The notes: generated from the letters alone by a model not told the origin. 64,000 nucleotides of DNA from Cyclobacterium sp. SYSU L10401 (GCF_010993705.1 NZ_WOFO01000005.1:1-64000); one strand, 5' to 3'; numbered from the stretch's first letter, positions 27,167 through 35,769 are shown. Numbers and translations are program-made.

Positions 27167-27435
27167 TGCTTATCTTTTAGACCATAAATCTTAATAAATT
27201 AAAATTTCCGCTCATTCAAATCCTCCAGGAATGAATGTTGCCTCTTCAAGTTTCAGCCCTTTTGTGTTTATCTGAAGTTGTCTGTAATCTGATAGACTTT
27301 ATCAGATATGTCAAAATAAGGTAACCTCTCCCTGGCCTGATCCTTTCATCTAAGCTTTTTGCCTATGTAGTCCTTTTCTGTGTAATGTTGGGGTGGCTTT
27401 AAAAATTTAATCGCTGCTGAATATATTTTGTCGTT

Positions 27436-27495
27436 ATTACTTTTTGCTGCAGAGCCTGTCCCGGGCAGCGAAGCGAATCGGGATCAAAAAGTAAT
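27436..27495. repeat. Long imperfect hairpin downstream of the IS110 element
   Basis: ATTACTTTTTG (27436-27446) and CAAAAAGTAAT (27485-27495) are perfect 11-bp inverted repeats; inside them TCCCG (27459-27463) pairs with CGGGA (27479-27483). It lies 70 bp past the transposase stop. It could be a terminator-like or dispersed palindromic element. Confidence 0.55.
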
Positions 27496-27565
27496 CAACC
27501 TGTCCTGATAACTCAGGGAAACCCCGCTCCGTATTCTAAGGTTAAAACAAGGACAAAAGGAAATT

Positions 27566-28561
27566 TTATGCGGCATATTTGAAAGTGTCTACATAGCTGG
27601 ATTTTCGGTTGATTACAGCGAAAGCTCTGGCAATGATTTTATTTCTAATGATGTTGAGTGTACTCATTTTGTTTTTCCCTTCATTGACTCTTCTTTCATA
27701 ATATTTCTTCATTTCTGTATTGTATTGGATGGAGGTGCTTGCACACATCGTCAACAGTGACTTAATCCTTTTGTTGGCTAATTGGCTTGTCTTGGTTTTT
27801 CCTTTGAATGTCCCTGACTGATTGGGGAAGGGAGCTGTACCAGCGTAACTGGCGAATTTTCTCCAAGTACTAAACCTAGAGAATCCTTCTGTCAAAATAA
27901 TAAGTGTTAGAGCGGTCTGTGGACCCACTCCCTTGATTGAGTTGATCAGGTTATATTGCTCAGTCAGAAAGCTGTCTTTTTTAAGAAGCTGCTCCATTTC
28001 ATTTTCAATGGTTTTGATTTGTTCATTCAAGCAGGCTATAACTGTTTCATGGGAGCTTTGATAAACTTTCATACCATTTTCAGGTATCACAGAATCATAT
28101 TCTTTAAGCCGTGTTTTAAAAGCTGCTCTCTCTTTAACCAGCCTTTCCCGGTAGGACAGCAGCTTTTTTAAGCTAAGAATAGTCTGGGAGGGGAGCACAG
28201 TTGGAGTGATTTTTTCCTGCTTTTCGTAGAGATATTCTGCAATATCTTTCGAATCTGCTTTATCTGATTTTCCTCTTCTTATCCCTAAGGAACGCTTGAG
28301 CTCAAGGCCGGACATGATGTAGAATGGCAACCCGTATCTCTCAAGAAACGAAGCAATTTGTGAAGAATAGATACCGGTGGATTCGAATCCAAAAAGAAGC
28401 TCTTTGGCCAATACCAAGCCGGAGTTTTCCATGACCCATTCCACAAGCTCCAAATACCCCTTTTCGTTGTTTGAAAAGGTAGCATGAGAATGATTGATTT
28501 TAAGGTAGGCATCAAGAGTAGATTTACTTATATCGATTCCGATAATTGATTTGAAATTCAT
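27566..28561 (-). CDS. IS110-family transposase (DEDD recombinase)
   Basis: From the ATG at 28561 the protein has 331 residues (an ATG at 28585 would add 8). The N-terminal RuvC-like DEDD domain starts SIIGIDISKSTLDAYL and continues with LLFGFESTGIYSSQI and KADSKDIAEYL; the C-terminal Transposase_20 domain contains INSIKGVGPQTALTLIILTE and FASYAGTAPFPNQSG, including the Ser expected to be the nucleophile. IS110 elements move without terminal inverted repeats, guided by a bridge RNA encoded in a non-coding end. The frame is intact, so the element may be active. Confidence 0.92.
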   Translation of the reverse strand: MNFKSIIGIDISKSTLDAYLKINHSHATFSNNEKGYLELVEWVMENSGLVLAKELLFGFESTGIYSSQIASFLERYGLPFYIMSGLELKRSLGIRRGKSDKADSKDIAEYLYEKQEKITPTVLPSQTILSLKKLLSYRERLVKERAAFKTRLKEYDSVIPENGMKVYQSSHETVIACLNEQIKTIENEMEQLLKKDSFLTEQYNLINSIKGVGPQTALTLIILTEGFSRFSTWRKFASYAGTAPFPNQSGTFKGKTKTSQLANKRIKSLLTMCASTSIQYNTEMKKYYERRVNEGKNKMSTLNIIRNKIIARAFAVINRKSSYVDTFKYAA

Positions 28562-28587
28562 AACTTGACTATTAAAGTTTAACAAAT

Positions 28588-28730
28588 GAGAGTTGCGGAA
28601 ACTAAAACCTTTAACAGGCCTTGAAGCCTAAAATTCTAACTGGTTATTTGGCAACTCAATTAAGAATGGGGACTGATACGGAGAATAGGTCACTAACCTT
28701 GCCGCGGCGAAAGTTCACCCCATTCTTTTT
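28588..28730 (-). ncRNA. Candidate bridge RNA of the IS110 element
   Basis: The non-coding DNA just upstream of the transposase start folds into two long-armed stem-loops: GAGTTGC (28590-28596) with GCAACTC (28651-28657), and AGAATGGGG (28663-28671) with CCCCATTCT (28718-28726). In IS110-group elements the bridge RNA lies here and has two internal-loop arms that pair with target and donor. The assignment is from position and the two paired arms; the loop guides were not matched to flanking DNA. Confidence 0.5.
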
Positions 28731-29210
28731 TAATATATTAAATATTTGAATTGACTCTAAATCAGATAGATATTACATCCATTTTTCACCTAGTAATTCT
28801 ATAATGCAAACCTAAAGGCCACGGCGGACACGCGCTATTGTGTATCTTTTGGCTAAAATCCGTACACTTCGCTCACAGAAGCAAACTCCTCTGGGTTTTG
28901 GATGAATGATATTTATAAAGATGGCATGTCATTCCAAAACCCCTCGTCAGACATGCTTCTGCCTTTGCCAACCCGCAGTCCTGATTTCTTATAATCTGCA
29001 AGACGGAAGTGAAAAGCTCTCTCCTATTCTTGTCACTACCTTTATGGTAATTATTTTGGGATGACTCCACTTTCCAGTCAAGTATAAGCGTAGTGAGGGA
29101 TTTCGAAGCAATTCACTGTCCGCCCTACGGTCAGTTTCTTATGAGCAAAATGCTTAATTTTAGCAGTTCAGCCACGCTAATACAATTTTATAGTGCGTTT
29201 TTATTCATTT
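28731..29210. other. Intergenic region, no gene supported
   Basis: It holds a small minus-strand ORF (28873-29070, 65 codons) with no recognisable content. I treat it as non-coding. No repeat or fold stands out. Confidence 0.35.
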
Positions 29211-30056
29211 TCAGTCTTTTATCGTCCACGTTGTACAGTTCAATAGACCGCCATGAAGTCCGATTTCATAGCAATTAATCGTCTCAATTATCCTGTCTGG
29301 AAAAATCTCCTTGAACTTATTGTAAACTTCTTGGTCTTTGTTTTTCTCTGTTTCGAATATTGGCAGCACAATCAGGTCATGGACTTCCAAGTAGTTTACA
29401 TAGCACCCAATTGCATGGTCAGGGTAAGTTTTTTCTTTGTGGTCAAGAAATGGAATATCGATATAGTCAATTCCTTTCTCTTTTAGGACTTTGTTAATTC
29501 CGTCCTTCCAATATTTATATTCTTGTTCTCGCTCATTTCCAAGTAGTGTATTTTTATCAACAAATCGAACCATCCCATCTGCATGACCTGTCATATCAGA
29601 TTTAATTTGTGGAATAACGATTATTTCGACTTCAAGAAGTTTTTCAATTTCAGCAATCAGTCGGCTTTTACTTGAATATTCTGGGTTCTCGTCAAAAATT
29701 CGGTCAGTAATAATTGCTCTATCTGACCAATTCACAACATTTCCACCGTCAAGGTTGATTTTGGAAAATTGAGGGTTCAGGTTGTTGGCTTTACAAACTT
29801 CTTTTGGATTTGATTGAAGTTCTAACTCGTCTTTTAGGTAAGACGGCTCATAACGGAATTGTAAAAACTTTCCCTTTTCAATCTGAATTGGCATGTAGTC
29901 TCTGCACCAAATGTCTTTTGTGGCTTTTAAGAAATCATACTTTATTGAATGCTTGTCAAGAAGTCCAATTAAAGTATTGCAGGTCTTTGTAAATCTCTTG
30001 TCATCCTGCAGATTTTCTGAAAAATATACCGTATCTGTTTCTTTACCTGTGACCAT
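29211..30056 (-). CDS. Agmatine deiminase / peptidyl-arginine deiminase (PAD_porph) family protein
   Basis: 281-aa guanidine-group-modifying hydrolase. Landmarks of the family appear in order: DIWCRDYMPIQ (~48), INLDGGNVVNWSD (~100), TGHADGMVRFVD (~159, catalytic His and Asp) and GLHGGLLNCTTW (~268) with the catalytic Cys. It is shorter than most agmatine deiminases (~340-370 aa), with less N-terminal sequence, so substrate is uncertain. No signal peptide. It overlaps the next upstream gene by 14 bp, suggesting a two-gene operon. Confidence 0.82.
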   Translation of the reverse strand: MVTGKETDTVYFSENLQDDKRFTKTCNTLIGLLDKHSIKYDFLKATKDIWCRDYMPIQIEKGKFLQFRYEPSYLKDELELQSNPKEVCKANNLNPQFSKINLDGGNVVNWSDRAIITDRIFDENPEYSSKSRLIAEIEKLLEVEIIVIPQIKSDMTGHADGMVRFVDKNTLLGNEREQEYKYWKDGINKVLKEKGIDYIDIPFLDHKEKTYPDHAIGCYVNYLEVHDLIVLPIFETEKNKDQEVYNKFKEIFPDRIIETINCYEIGLHGGLLNCTTWTIKD

Positions 30057-30585
30057 CTAATAAAAATCTTGTCCATTCAGTTTGTTTGTCTTCTCGATAA
30101 AATCTGGCTGGAGTGGTTAAAGCCTTGAAAGCAATCCCTTTGTTTTCACAATGCTTTTGGATGTTTAAAAGCTGCCTTTTCATGTTCGGTATATCAGAGA
30201 AAGTTTTTCTTGTAAAGCAAACCCTCTTCAGGTTTGGAAGAGTGTCAATAAGTGCTATGATGTCTTTCCATCGAGTTACTTTGTTGTCGATGTAGCCGTC
30301 ATAGTAATTGGTTTCTTGACCTTCTTCAACTTTAATTTCTTCAATCAGGTCAGTAAGGTCAATTTTATGTTGCTTAATAAAATCTAATTTTTCCTGCTTA
30401 GAAGCACCTTTTAAGTCTGTCTTGCCAAAAGCTGTTGGAAGGAGTCTCCACAAATAGTTTCTGGTTCTACCATAGAAAAATTCAGCGTCATTGTCCGCTG
30501 TTTCTGGATTAAAGGTTCCGATTATCATCGTTTCTGCTTTTGGATTTATTTGGTGGTCTAAAAATCTATGTTGAACTGTAATCAT
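30043..30585 (-). CDS. Uracil-DNA glycosylase superfamily-like protein
   Basis: 180 residues. TMIIGTFNPET followed by FFYGRTRNYLWRLLP matches the opening strand and motif of the UDG superfamily (MUG/DNA-deoxyinosine-type). NLKRVCFTRKTF and ALTTPARFYR fit a later strand and a degenerate active-site loop. The usual catalytic Asp or Asn is not clear (GTFNPET has N), so activity is uncertain. It overlaps the deiminase gene by 14 bp, so the two are co-translated. No link between their functions is apparent. Confidence 0.55.
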   Translation of the reverse strand: MITVQHRFLDHQINPKAETMIIGTFNPETADNDAEFFYGRTRNYLWRLLPTAFGKTDLKGASKQEKLDFIKQHKIDLTDLIEEIKVEEGQETNYYDGYIDNKVTRWKDIIALIDTLPNLKRVCFTRKTFSDIPNMKRQLLNIQKHCENKGIAFKALTTPARFYREDKQTEWTRFLLDGHR

Positions 30586-30765
30586 ATCGTTTCTTTAAAT
30601 GCACTACAAAATTCAAATTTAATACAAAGAAATTAACTATCCATGTGCAACAAATCATTCTAATACATTGATATTAAGATATTTATATAATCATTTCCAA
30701 CTAAATTACTTTTAATTTACCGAAAATTTAATTAAATTAAGGTATTATTTTTAACTATTGAAGCC

Positions 30766-30996
30766 ATGAAATTTCTCATCAAACTAATCCTCGTTTCCTT
30801 TATTGGCATGGTAGCCATGTTCGGTGCCCTGGGCAGCGAGAACGAATGGCCAGGTCTGATAGTGGCCATTACGGTGTGGGTTTGGTTTATTTATTCCCTA
30901 TCTAAACCCAAGGAATACAATTCTGACAGAAAGATCAGGGAGCTGGAGCGCAGAAACGAGGAGCTTATGAGGAAACTGGAACAAAGAGGTCACTAA
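30766..30996 (+). CDS. Small membrane protein with C-terminal coiled coil
   Basis: 76 residues: two adjacent hydrophobic helices (FLIKLILVSFIGMVAMFGAL and LIVAITVWVWFIYSL), then a charged coiled coil (KIRELERRNEELMRKLEQRG) expected in the cytoplasm. No family recognised. Unlike nearby island genes it has balanced GC. It is single, with a 180-bp upstream gap in which a promoter could lie. Confidence 0.6.
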   Translation: MKFLIKLILVSFIGMVAMFGALGSENEWPGLIVAITVWVWFIYSLSKPKEYNSDRKIRELERRNEELMRKLEQRGH

Positions 30997-31048
30997 TAAT
31001 CGGGTCCAGTAATATTTTTCTTTCAATACCCCAAAAGCGGCAATACCA

Positions 31049-31288
31049 TCAAAGGTCCAGTTTCAAGCCCTCAATTTCCAATTCTTTAATATGCATACCG
31101 GCCAGAATCAAGTCATCCCCTTCGATGGCTTGCAGGATTTTTTGAATCAATTCATTTAGCTGTTTTCCCTTTTCCAATCTTTCAAAGGGAAAGGGATCCA
31201 GGTTCTGGTCTATCAGCTGGTTGATCTTCCGTTCAATCTGAACTTGCCGGTTTTTCAATTGCATTACGATCAGGGAGATATCTTTCAT
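31049..31288 (-). CDS. Small helical hypothetical protein
   Basis: 79 residues, fully helical and soluble, starting MKDISLIVMQLKNRQVQIER, with a second helical hairpin GKQLNELIQKILQAIEGDDL. No family recognised. It runs towards the small membrane-protein gene, converging with it 52 bp away. GC and codon use are like the neighbouring housekeeping-type small genes. Confidence 0.5.
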   Translation of the reverse strand: MKDISLIVMQLKNRQVQIERKINQLIDQNLDPFPFERLEKGKQLNELIQKILQAIEGDDLILAGMHIKELEIEGLKLDL

Positions 31289-31507
31289 TGTTTATTATAT
31301 TAACATTATACCGTCAATAATTTAAACATTAAAATTCGGTTTTTCTTCACCAGCAACCTTTTTCTCTGTTTAACAAACTCCACCAATAATGAACCTTTAA
31401 AAGGTAATTTCTGCTTCTGGTGTATCCCACTTAACAGAAATAGGTATAGGCCACTTATCCATGCTCCTGATGCTAAAAATCCGCTTGAGGTCTTTTTTTC
31501 AGGGTTT

Positions 31508-31677
31508 CGATTTTTTCACCCCCCCTCCTTTCGGAGCAGCTACGTTTTTGCTGATATAGGCCGCATGGGTTTTCCCACATTGATCCGGCTCTTTCAGTGA
31601 GGTAACTTCAAATACCATGTATTTCTTGCCGTAACAGCCGTCTATATGGTCTTTTTGGATTTCCCCCACGGTAATTT
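31508..31677 (-). pseudogene. Decayed copy of the 85-aa gene at 33914-34171
   Basis: The minus strand reads VGEIQKDHIDGCYGKKYMVF, EVTSLKEPDQCGKTHAAYIS and KNVAAPKGG, closely matching DHMVDYDGKEYLVFEVASLK and EPDQFGKTHTAYISKKVAAP of the intact gene. The N-terminal third and start codon are absent. It lies 2.3 kb from the intact copy, in the same orientation. Confidence 0.75.
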
Positions 31678-31705
31678 TAAAAAAGTTAGAACACTTCCTC
31701 AGGAA

Positions 31706-31770
31706 ACCCTATTTTTTGATCGTGCGATGCGTACCCTTGGTAGATGGACCACTGTTCTCATCTTTTCATA
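31706..31770 (+). pseudogene. Decayed copy of the small ORF at 34204-34386
   Basis: The plus strand reads DRAMRTLGRWTTVLIF, against SERAKRTLGGWTAAPIF in the 60-residue ORF. Most base differences fall at third codon positions of this plus frame, which suggests the ORF was once under protein-level constraint. The rest of the ORF is lost here. Confidence 0.5.
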
Positions 31771-31846
31771 GAGCAAACTACATCAAACTCGTGTTCCAAG
31801 GCTCTATAAATACCAATTCAACTGAAATTGTAAAGAATCATTTTTA

Positions 31847-32596
31847 TCATATCTTCTCTTTTAATTCTCTTCCTAATTGCTGATAATATTCATCTGACAT
31901 GCCGTGCGCGGTTGGATGAGGAATAAAAACATAGGAGGTTGGGGAGCCTACAAAAACTTTGGCCGTTTTTTCTGAAGTAATTTTTAATTCCAGCAAATCA
32001 CTTCCGTCAAGTCCCGCGATGGCTTTATACTTATCGCCATAAGCTTTCCCATAAAACACAACCATTTTTGGTTGGTTTACTTTAATGAGCTCTTGAAGTC
32101 CCTGTATCCTGGGCTTTTCATTTTCCTTCTTATAGTTTTCCCTTGTGAAGTTTTCATCACCAAGCCATTTGGTATATTTGAAATCATTGGCATTTGGCGA
32201 GGGCAAAGGGAATAGCTCCAGCAGGCAATTATCTGATTTAAGACGTCCCCAACCGTTACTTTGCTTTTCTTTGATTTTTTCCGCTGAATAAGTCTCAGCT
32301 TTGTAGGACAGCAAGAGTTTAATCAAACCTTGCCAGGTTCTTTGAACAGCGGGGTTGCCATCTCTGAACAAAAAATCGAAATTCTTTCCCTTATCATCCG
32401 TTATCCTATAGTGGAAATCATATGCATCTACTACCTTTCCAGCCCCCAATGCTTTCCATACTTCCAGCCTTGACTTTATTTCCTCCAGGGTAGCACCACC
32501 CCCTTCTTCCATGCCAATGAACCAGATATCACTTTTAAGATTACCGTAGCCGTAAAAGTCCTTAATAAAGCTGTCAAGTTCTTTTCTTAAATCCAT
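31847..32596 (-). CDS. Hypothetical protein, possible UDG-fold member
   Basis: 249 residues. IWFIGMEEGGGATLEEI near the N-terminus, CLLELFPLPSP in the middle, MVVFYGKAYGDKY (~170) and YVFIPHPTAHGMS (~225) follow the order of strands and a terminal H-P loop seen in uracil-DNA glycosylase-fold proteins, but no single active-site motif is exact. No signal peptide. A single gene flanked by spacers. The fold call is tentative. Confidence 0.55.
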   Translation of the reverse strand: MDLRKELDSFIKDFYGYGNLKSDIWFIGMEEGGGATLEEIKSRLEVWKALGAGKVVDAYDFHYRITDDKGKNFDFLFRDGNPAVQRTWQGLIKLLLSYKAETYSAEKIKEKQSNGWGRLKSDNCLLELFPLPSPNANDFKYTKWLGDENFTRENYKKENEKPRIQGLQELIKVNQPKMVVFYGKAYGDKYKAIAGLDGSDLLELKITSEKTAKVFVGSPTSYVFIPHPTAHGMSDEYYQQLGRELKEKI

Positions 32597-32918
32597 AAAA
32601 TAATTATTTTGAATAGAAAATATTTTTATTCCTCACTTTAAAAAACAAAGCTAGATGGCTAAAATAGGGCTTTAATTAGGAAACCTACATTTTTTTTAAA
32701 ATTTTAGCTTTGTAATCATCTGACCGAAGAATTATTGTCCGAATTGGGAATAGTTAAAAGCATAGGGATAACGATAAAATCCCTTTTTTGGAGATGGTGC
32801 AGAGAAAAATACCTGAACCGAAGCTAAGTGGTAACCCGATTCCACCGGTGAAGCGAAAAAGCCCAACTAAACTCATTAAACAGTTCTCAAAAAAGATATT
32901 TTAAATTGCATGGGTAAA
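32597..32918. other. Intergenic region with one dispersed repeat copy
   Basis: 322 bases, no gene. The stretch 32815-32870 resembles one at 35412-35455 (see repeat entries). Otherwise featureless. Confidence 0.4.
32815..32870. repeat. Dispersed intergenic repeat, copy 1
   Basis: Contains AAGTGGTAACCCGATTCC and a trailing GGTGAAGCG...GCCCAACTAAA. The copy at 35412-35455 shares GAAG-GTGGTARCCCGA and a GGTAAGCCCCAATAAA-like tail. Both lie between genes. Confidence 0.4.
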
Positions 32919-33776
32919 TTACACTTGCTTAGGCATTTCAACGCTGATCAGTTTATCAAAGAGATCTGTTTTTAAAACGGAAAGGTTGTTCTTCCAAAGC
33001 TCACCCTCGTATTTTACCTCTACCAAACCAAAGTATCTCATAAAATTTTCAAAAACACGATAGGTAAAACAATTTTCACAATCAGCAATTCGGTTGCTAT
33101 AAGGGGGATCGGGAACATTGAGCAAATCCGGAAATGCCTTAAAATATTTTTGGGTATAAAAGCTAACCTTTTTCCAATCCTGGCCGTACCTGCTTACTAA
33201 AATGAGGGAAAACCCAAAACCCATTTGGCCTATACCGTTTTCTCCAAACCCATCAAAATAGGCCCAATTGAACTTTTCCCCATAGGTTCTTATGATCAAT
33301 CGTCTTAGCGCACCATCATTTTGTATGATTTTTTGTCCCTGCTTGGTCAAACTCAGTTTATTTGATCGTTTTTTCACCAGTCCAGCGATGATAAGCAATA
33401 TCCTTGATAAAGTAATAGCAGGTACATCTGCTTCCCGAAGTTGTTTAGGTGATCGTAGTTCAAAATATTTGTCCTTAATTAGACCTAGATCATAGATATC
33501 AGCCACCACATTCAACGGAAGGAATCCCAACTTTGTTAATTTAAGCTCACCCTTATCCTCAATTAATGTAGCGAGGTATTTAACCTGATTTAATAATGGT
33601 ATTTTTCTGTAATCGGCAGCATCCAATTTCTGCAAACTAATTGGACTGCTTCGTTCAAAAGTAAAGTGCAAAATCGAATGCATTTCTGCTGGTGAATACC
33701 CCTCAAAATCTGGGATAGGCCGGTTATTTTGTTCATTCATTAATCTATTCAGGTGCTTTTGCAGATCTTCAAGCAT
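32919..33776 (-). CDS. Hypothetical protein with winged-helix-like segments
   Basis: 285 residues. Two stretches look like winged-helix modules: LATLIEDKGELKLTKLGFLP (~65-90) and GLVKKRSNKLSLTKQGQKII (~130-152). The C-terminal half is aromatic-rich (FTYRVFENFMRYFGLVEVKY). No catalytic motif. I have seen similar proteins as stand-alone hypothetical proteins in Bacteroidota but cannot name a function. MLEDLQKHLNRLMNEQ is the likely start; Met14 is an alternative. Confidence 0.6.
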   Translation of the reverse strand: MLEDLQKHLNRLMNEQNNRPIPDFEGYSPAEMHSILHFTFERSSPISLQKLDAADYRKIPLLNQVKYLATLIEDKGELKLTKLGFLPLNVVADIYDLGLIKDKYFELRSPKQLREADVPAITLSRILLIIAGLVKKRSNKLSLTKQGQKIIQNDGALRRLIIRTYGEKFNWAYFDGFGENGIGQMGFGFSLILVSRYGQDWKKVSFYTQKYFKAFPDLLNVPDPPYSNRIADCENCFTYRVFENFMRYFGLVEVKYEGELWKNNLSVLKTDLFDKLISVEMPKQV

Positions 33777-33890
33777 TTTTTCCTTTTGAAAATAAAATTA
33801 AAAAGATAAAGCCACATGTTTGGCAAAGCAAGAGGAAGTTTTTTTCAGCCTACGTTCAATGAAATTTCGTAAATATGGTCTGAAAGGAAA

Positions 33891-33912
33891 AAAAAGCCCC
33901 GCAGGGCTTTTT
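33891..33912 (-). terminator. Terminator after the 85-aa gene
   Basis: AAAAAGCCC-CGCA-GGGCTTTTT is a perfect hairpin with A/T runs on both sides, ending directly next to the stop codon of the minus-strand gene at 33914. Confidence 0.75.
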
Positions 33913-33913
33913 A

Positions 33914-34171
33914 TCAAGATTTCGATTTCTTCGACCTCCCGCCTTTCGGAGCCGCTACCTTTTTGCTGATATAGGCCGTATGGGTTTTTCCAAATTGGTC
34001 CGGCTCTTTTAGGGAGGCGACTTCAAATACCAGGTATTCTTTGCCGTCGTAATCGACCATATGGTCCTTAAGGATTTCCTCCAATGTTTCTTTGGAGATG
34101 GATACCCGGATAATGTTGAGGTCCTTTACCTGGGTTCCTTTGCCGATGTAGGTTTTTTCAAATTGTGACAT
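33914..34171 (-). CDS. Small conserved protein of unknown function
   Basis: 85 residues, starting MSQFEKTYIGKGTQV. A strand-rich body (DYDGKEYLVFEVASLKEPDQ) ends in a basic, Lys/Ser-rich tail (PKGGRSKKSKS) that may bind nucleic acid. A decayed paralogue lies at 31508-31677. It is divergent from a second small ORF at 34204, and this pairing is preserved in both copies. A strong terminator follows. I do not recognise the family. Confidence 0.7.
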   Translation of the reverse strand: MSQFEKTYIGKGTQVKDLNIIRVSISKETLEEILKDHMVDYDGKEYLVFEVASLKEPDQFGKTHTAYISKKVAAPKGGRSKKSKS

Positions 34172-34203
34172 GACTTTAACTGTTTAAGGTTTGAAATTTG
34201 ATT

Positions 34204-34386
34204 ATGCTCAAGAGAACGGGGGCTGCCAGGGAAACCCAAGCCAAGGGCCGGGCGAAAAAATTGCGGAAGGCTTCCTTTGGAATACCCAATTTTTCCGAAC
34301 GGGCGAAGCGCACCCTTGGCGGGTGGACCGCTGCCCCCATCTTTGCATGGATCATAATTCACAACCGGGAACAGGATAGGCCATGA
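34204..34386 (+). CDS. Small basic ORF, divergent partner of the 85-aa gene
   Basis: 60 residues from the ATG at 34204 (a TTG at 34198 is in frame). Very basic N-terminal half (MLKRTGAARETQAKGRAKKL), then a Trp-containing hydrophobic segment (WTAAPIFAWIIIH). The matching remnant at 31706-31770 differs mainly at third positions, which favours a real coding sequence. It lies 32 bp from the start of the 85-aa gene, so both could share one regulatory region. Function unknown; a short membrane-active peptide is possible. Confidence 0.4.
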   Translation: MLKRTGAARETQAKGRAKKLRKASFGIPNFSERAKRTLGGWTAAPIFAWIIIHNREQDRP

Positions 34387-34607
34387 CATTTGAAAGGCTT
34401 CCATAAAAAGGGAATTAGGAATGGTCCTTTGCAGTAACAGGATTTATCCAACCATAGAAAACAGGGGAATTTGAGGGACAAGGACGAACGGCTATTAAAG
34501 ATTATGAAATTTGAAGTTACCACGGAAAGTATGAAAAGGTGAAATAGGAATACCCTATCCAACTTATACAGAAAAACTGTATGATAGTGCATAGAGGCCT
34601 AATTAAT

Positions 34608-35275
34608 CTATTCCGAAACCGGATCCAGAATTCCCGGGTGATTGTTTCCGGGTTTGTTCACCTCTTTGGATATTTTATATGCCTCCATGGAATCGGCCGG
34701 ATAAGCGTTCAACAATTTTAGCAGATCCTTGGGGTTTTGACCGGGATCCAACCATAATTTTTCTTCTTCCCTGGTCAAAATCACTGGCATTCTGTCATGG
34801 ATTTTTTCCATCAATTTATTCGGCGCAGTGGTGATAATGGAGTATGAATTATACGTTTCGCCTTCAGGGTCCTTCCAACTTGACCAGAGCCCGGCGAAAA
34901 AAAACACCTCTCTTTCGGGAAGATAAATCCTGAATGGCTGCTTTTCCTTGCCCTCCTTTTTCCATTCAAAAAAACTGTCAGCCAGGACCAGGCACCTTTT
35001 ATTGTTTACCAACAGGGGTTTAAAGGAAGGTTTTTCAAGCAGGGTCTCTGAGCGGGCATTTATCATTTTATATCCGACCTTTTTATCATATGCGGCACCA
35101 AACCGAAATGGAAGACATCAATCAGATCAGGTTTATCTGAGGTTACCACAGGAGCCAATTGCGATGGTGCAATATTGAAAGATGGCTTCCAGTTTTTGGC
35201 CTTTTCGGACAACCTCAACTTCAATTGGTCCTCTACCTTTTTTAGGTCTTGCTTTTCGGAGTATCTGCCACACAT
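34608..35275 (-). pseudogene. SRAP/YedK (HMCES-type) abasic-site protein gene broken by a frameshift
   Basis: SRAP proteins use Cys2 to form a covalent bond with abasic sites in single-stranded DNA. The first ORF (35063-35275, MCGRYSEKQ...HFGLVPHMIKRS) carries the catalytic Cys2; the second (34608-35066) carries MINARSETLLEKP, ADSFFEWKK and the HDRMPVI catalytic His. In a third reading AYDKKVGYKM leads straight into INARSET, so a few bases are missing after GLVP, where SWA usually stands. Stop and start overlap as ATGA, so reinitiation could give two pieces. A sequencing error is also possible. Confidence 0.8.
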
Positions 35276-35411
35276 AGTTCCAGTTTATGTTGAGCATCCA
35301 ATTTACAAATAATAGGACTACCTATTTACCTTCCCTCCTGGTATTTGGCTTAGGGATAGCAATGGAAATCCTTTTTGGGGAGGAAAATGCCGGGAAAAAA
35401 GATTGGAATGA

Positions 35412-35455
35412 AAACGAAGTGGTAGCCCGACCCGAAGGGTAAGCCCCAATAAATT
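35412..35455. repeat. Dispersed intergenic repeat, copy 2
   Basis: Contains CGAAGTGGTAGCCCGACCCG then GGTAAGCCCCAATAAA, similar to the copy at 32815-32870. Confidence 0.4.
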
Positions 35456-35469
35456 AACATCATTCCAGG

Positions 35470-35769
35470 TTATCCCTTTAACTTTTCCTTTAGGTTTTTA
35501 TAACATTCAATTGCCAATAACCTAACCTCTTCCTCTGAACGGGAAATTGGAAATTCCAGGCTCCTGTGCATGACAGCCATATAGGTGGCGGAAAACTCAT
35601 CCATCTCGTCATCTGAAACCCCCATTAACCTTTGAATCAGATCCAAAATACCCAAAAAATGACAGTAACCGGCATCCAGGTTCAACCTGTCCAGCCCCAA
35701 AATCAACTGATTGTGTTTCAGGTCCTGAAGGATCAACTCAATAATCAACTCGTCCAGGGTAATATTCAT
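35470..35769 (-). CDS. Small acidic helical protein, unknown function
   Basis: 99 residues, entirely helical (LDELIIELILQDLKHNQLIL, then GILDLIQRLMGVSDDEMDEF), acidic and soluble. No family recognised. It has housekeeping-like base composition and lies between the SRAP pseudogene and a decayed HTH gene, as a single gene. Confidence 0.6.
   Translation of the reverse strand: MNITLDELIIELILQDLKHNQLILGLDRLNLDAGYCHFLGILDLIQRLMGVSDDEMDEFSATYMAVMHRSLEFPISRSEEEVRLLAIECYKNLKEKLKG

Larger units (their letters stand above)
26896..27565. other. Intergenic region with attachment scar, terminator and hairpins
   Basis: This 670-base stretch holds no gene I can support. It contains the tRNA-Ser 3' end (27066-27087), a terminator (27092-27132), a tandem 12-bp repeat (27143-27166) and a long inverted repeat (27436-27495), each listed separately. 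The rest is featureless. Confidence 0.5.
31289..31846. other. Intergenic region holding decayed copies of two small genes
   Basis: 558 bases. The central part carries degraded matches to the divergent gene pair at 33914-34386 (see 31508-31677 and 31706-31770). The 31289-31500 part shows nothing recognisable. Confidence 0.55.

Noticed and set aside
28873-29070. 65-codon minus-strand ORF in the IS110 / deiminase gap
   Set aside because: No motif, poor composition and no conserved neighbour; more likely non-coding.
34126-34404. Minus-strand ORF over the small-gene pair
   Set aside because: The decayed duplicate conserves the opposite (plus) frame at 34204-34386, not this one.
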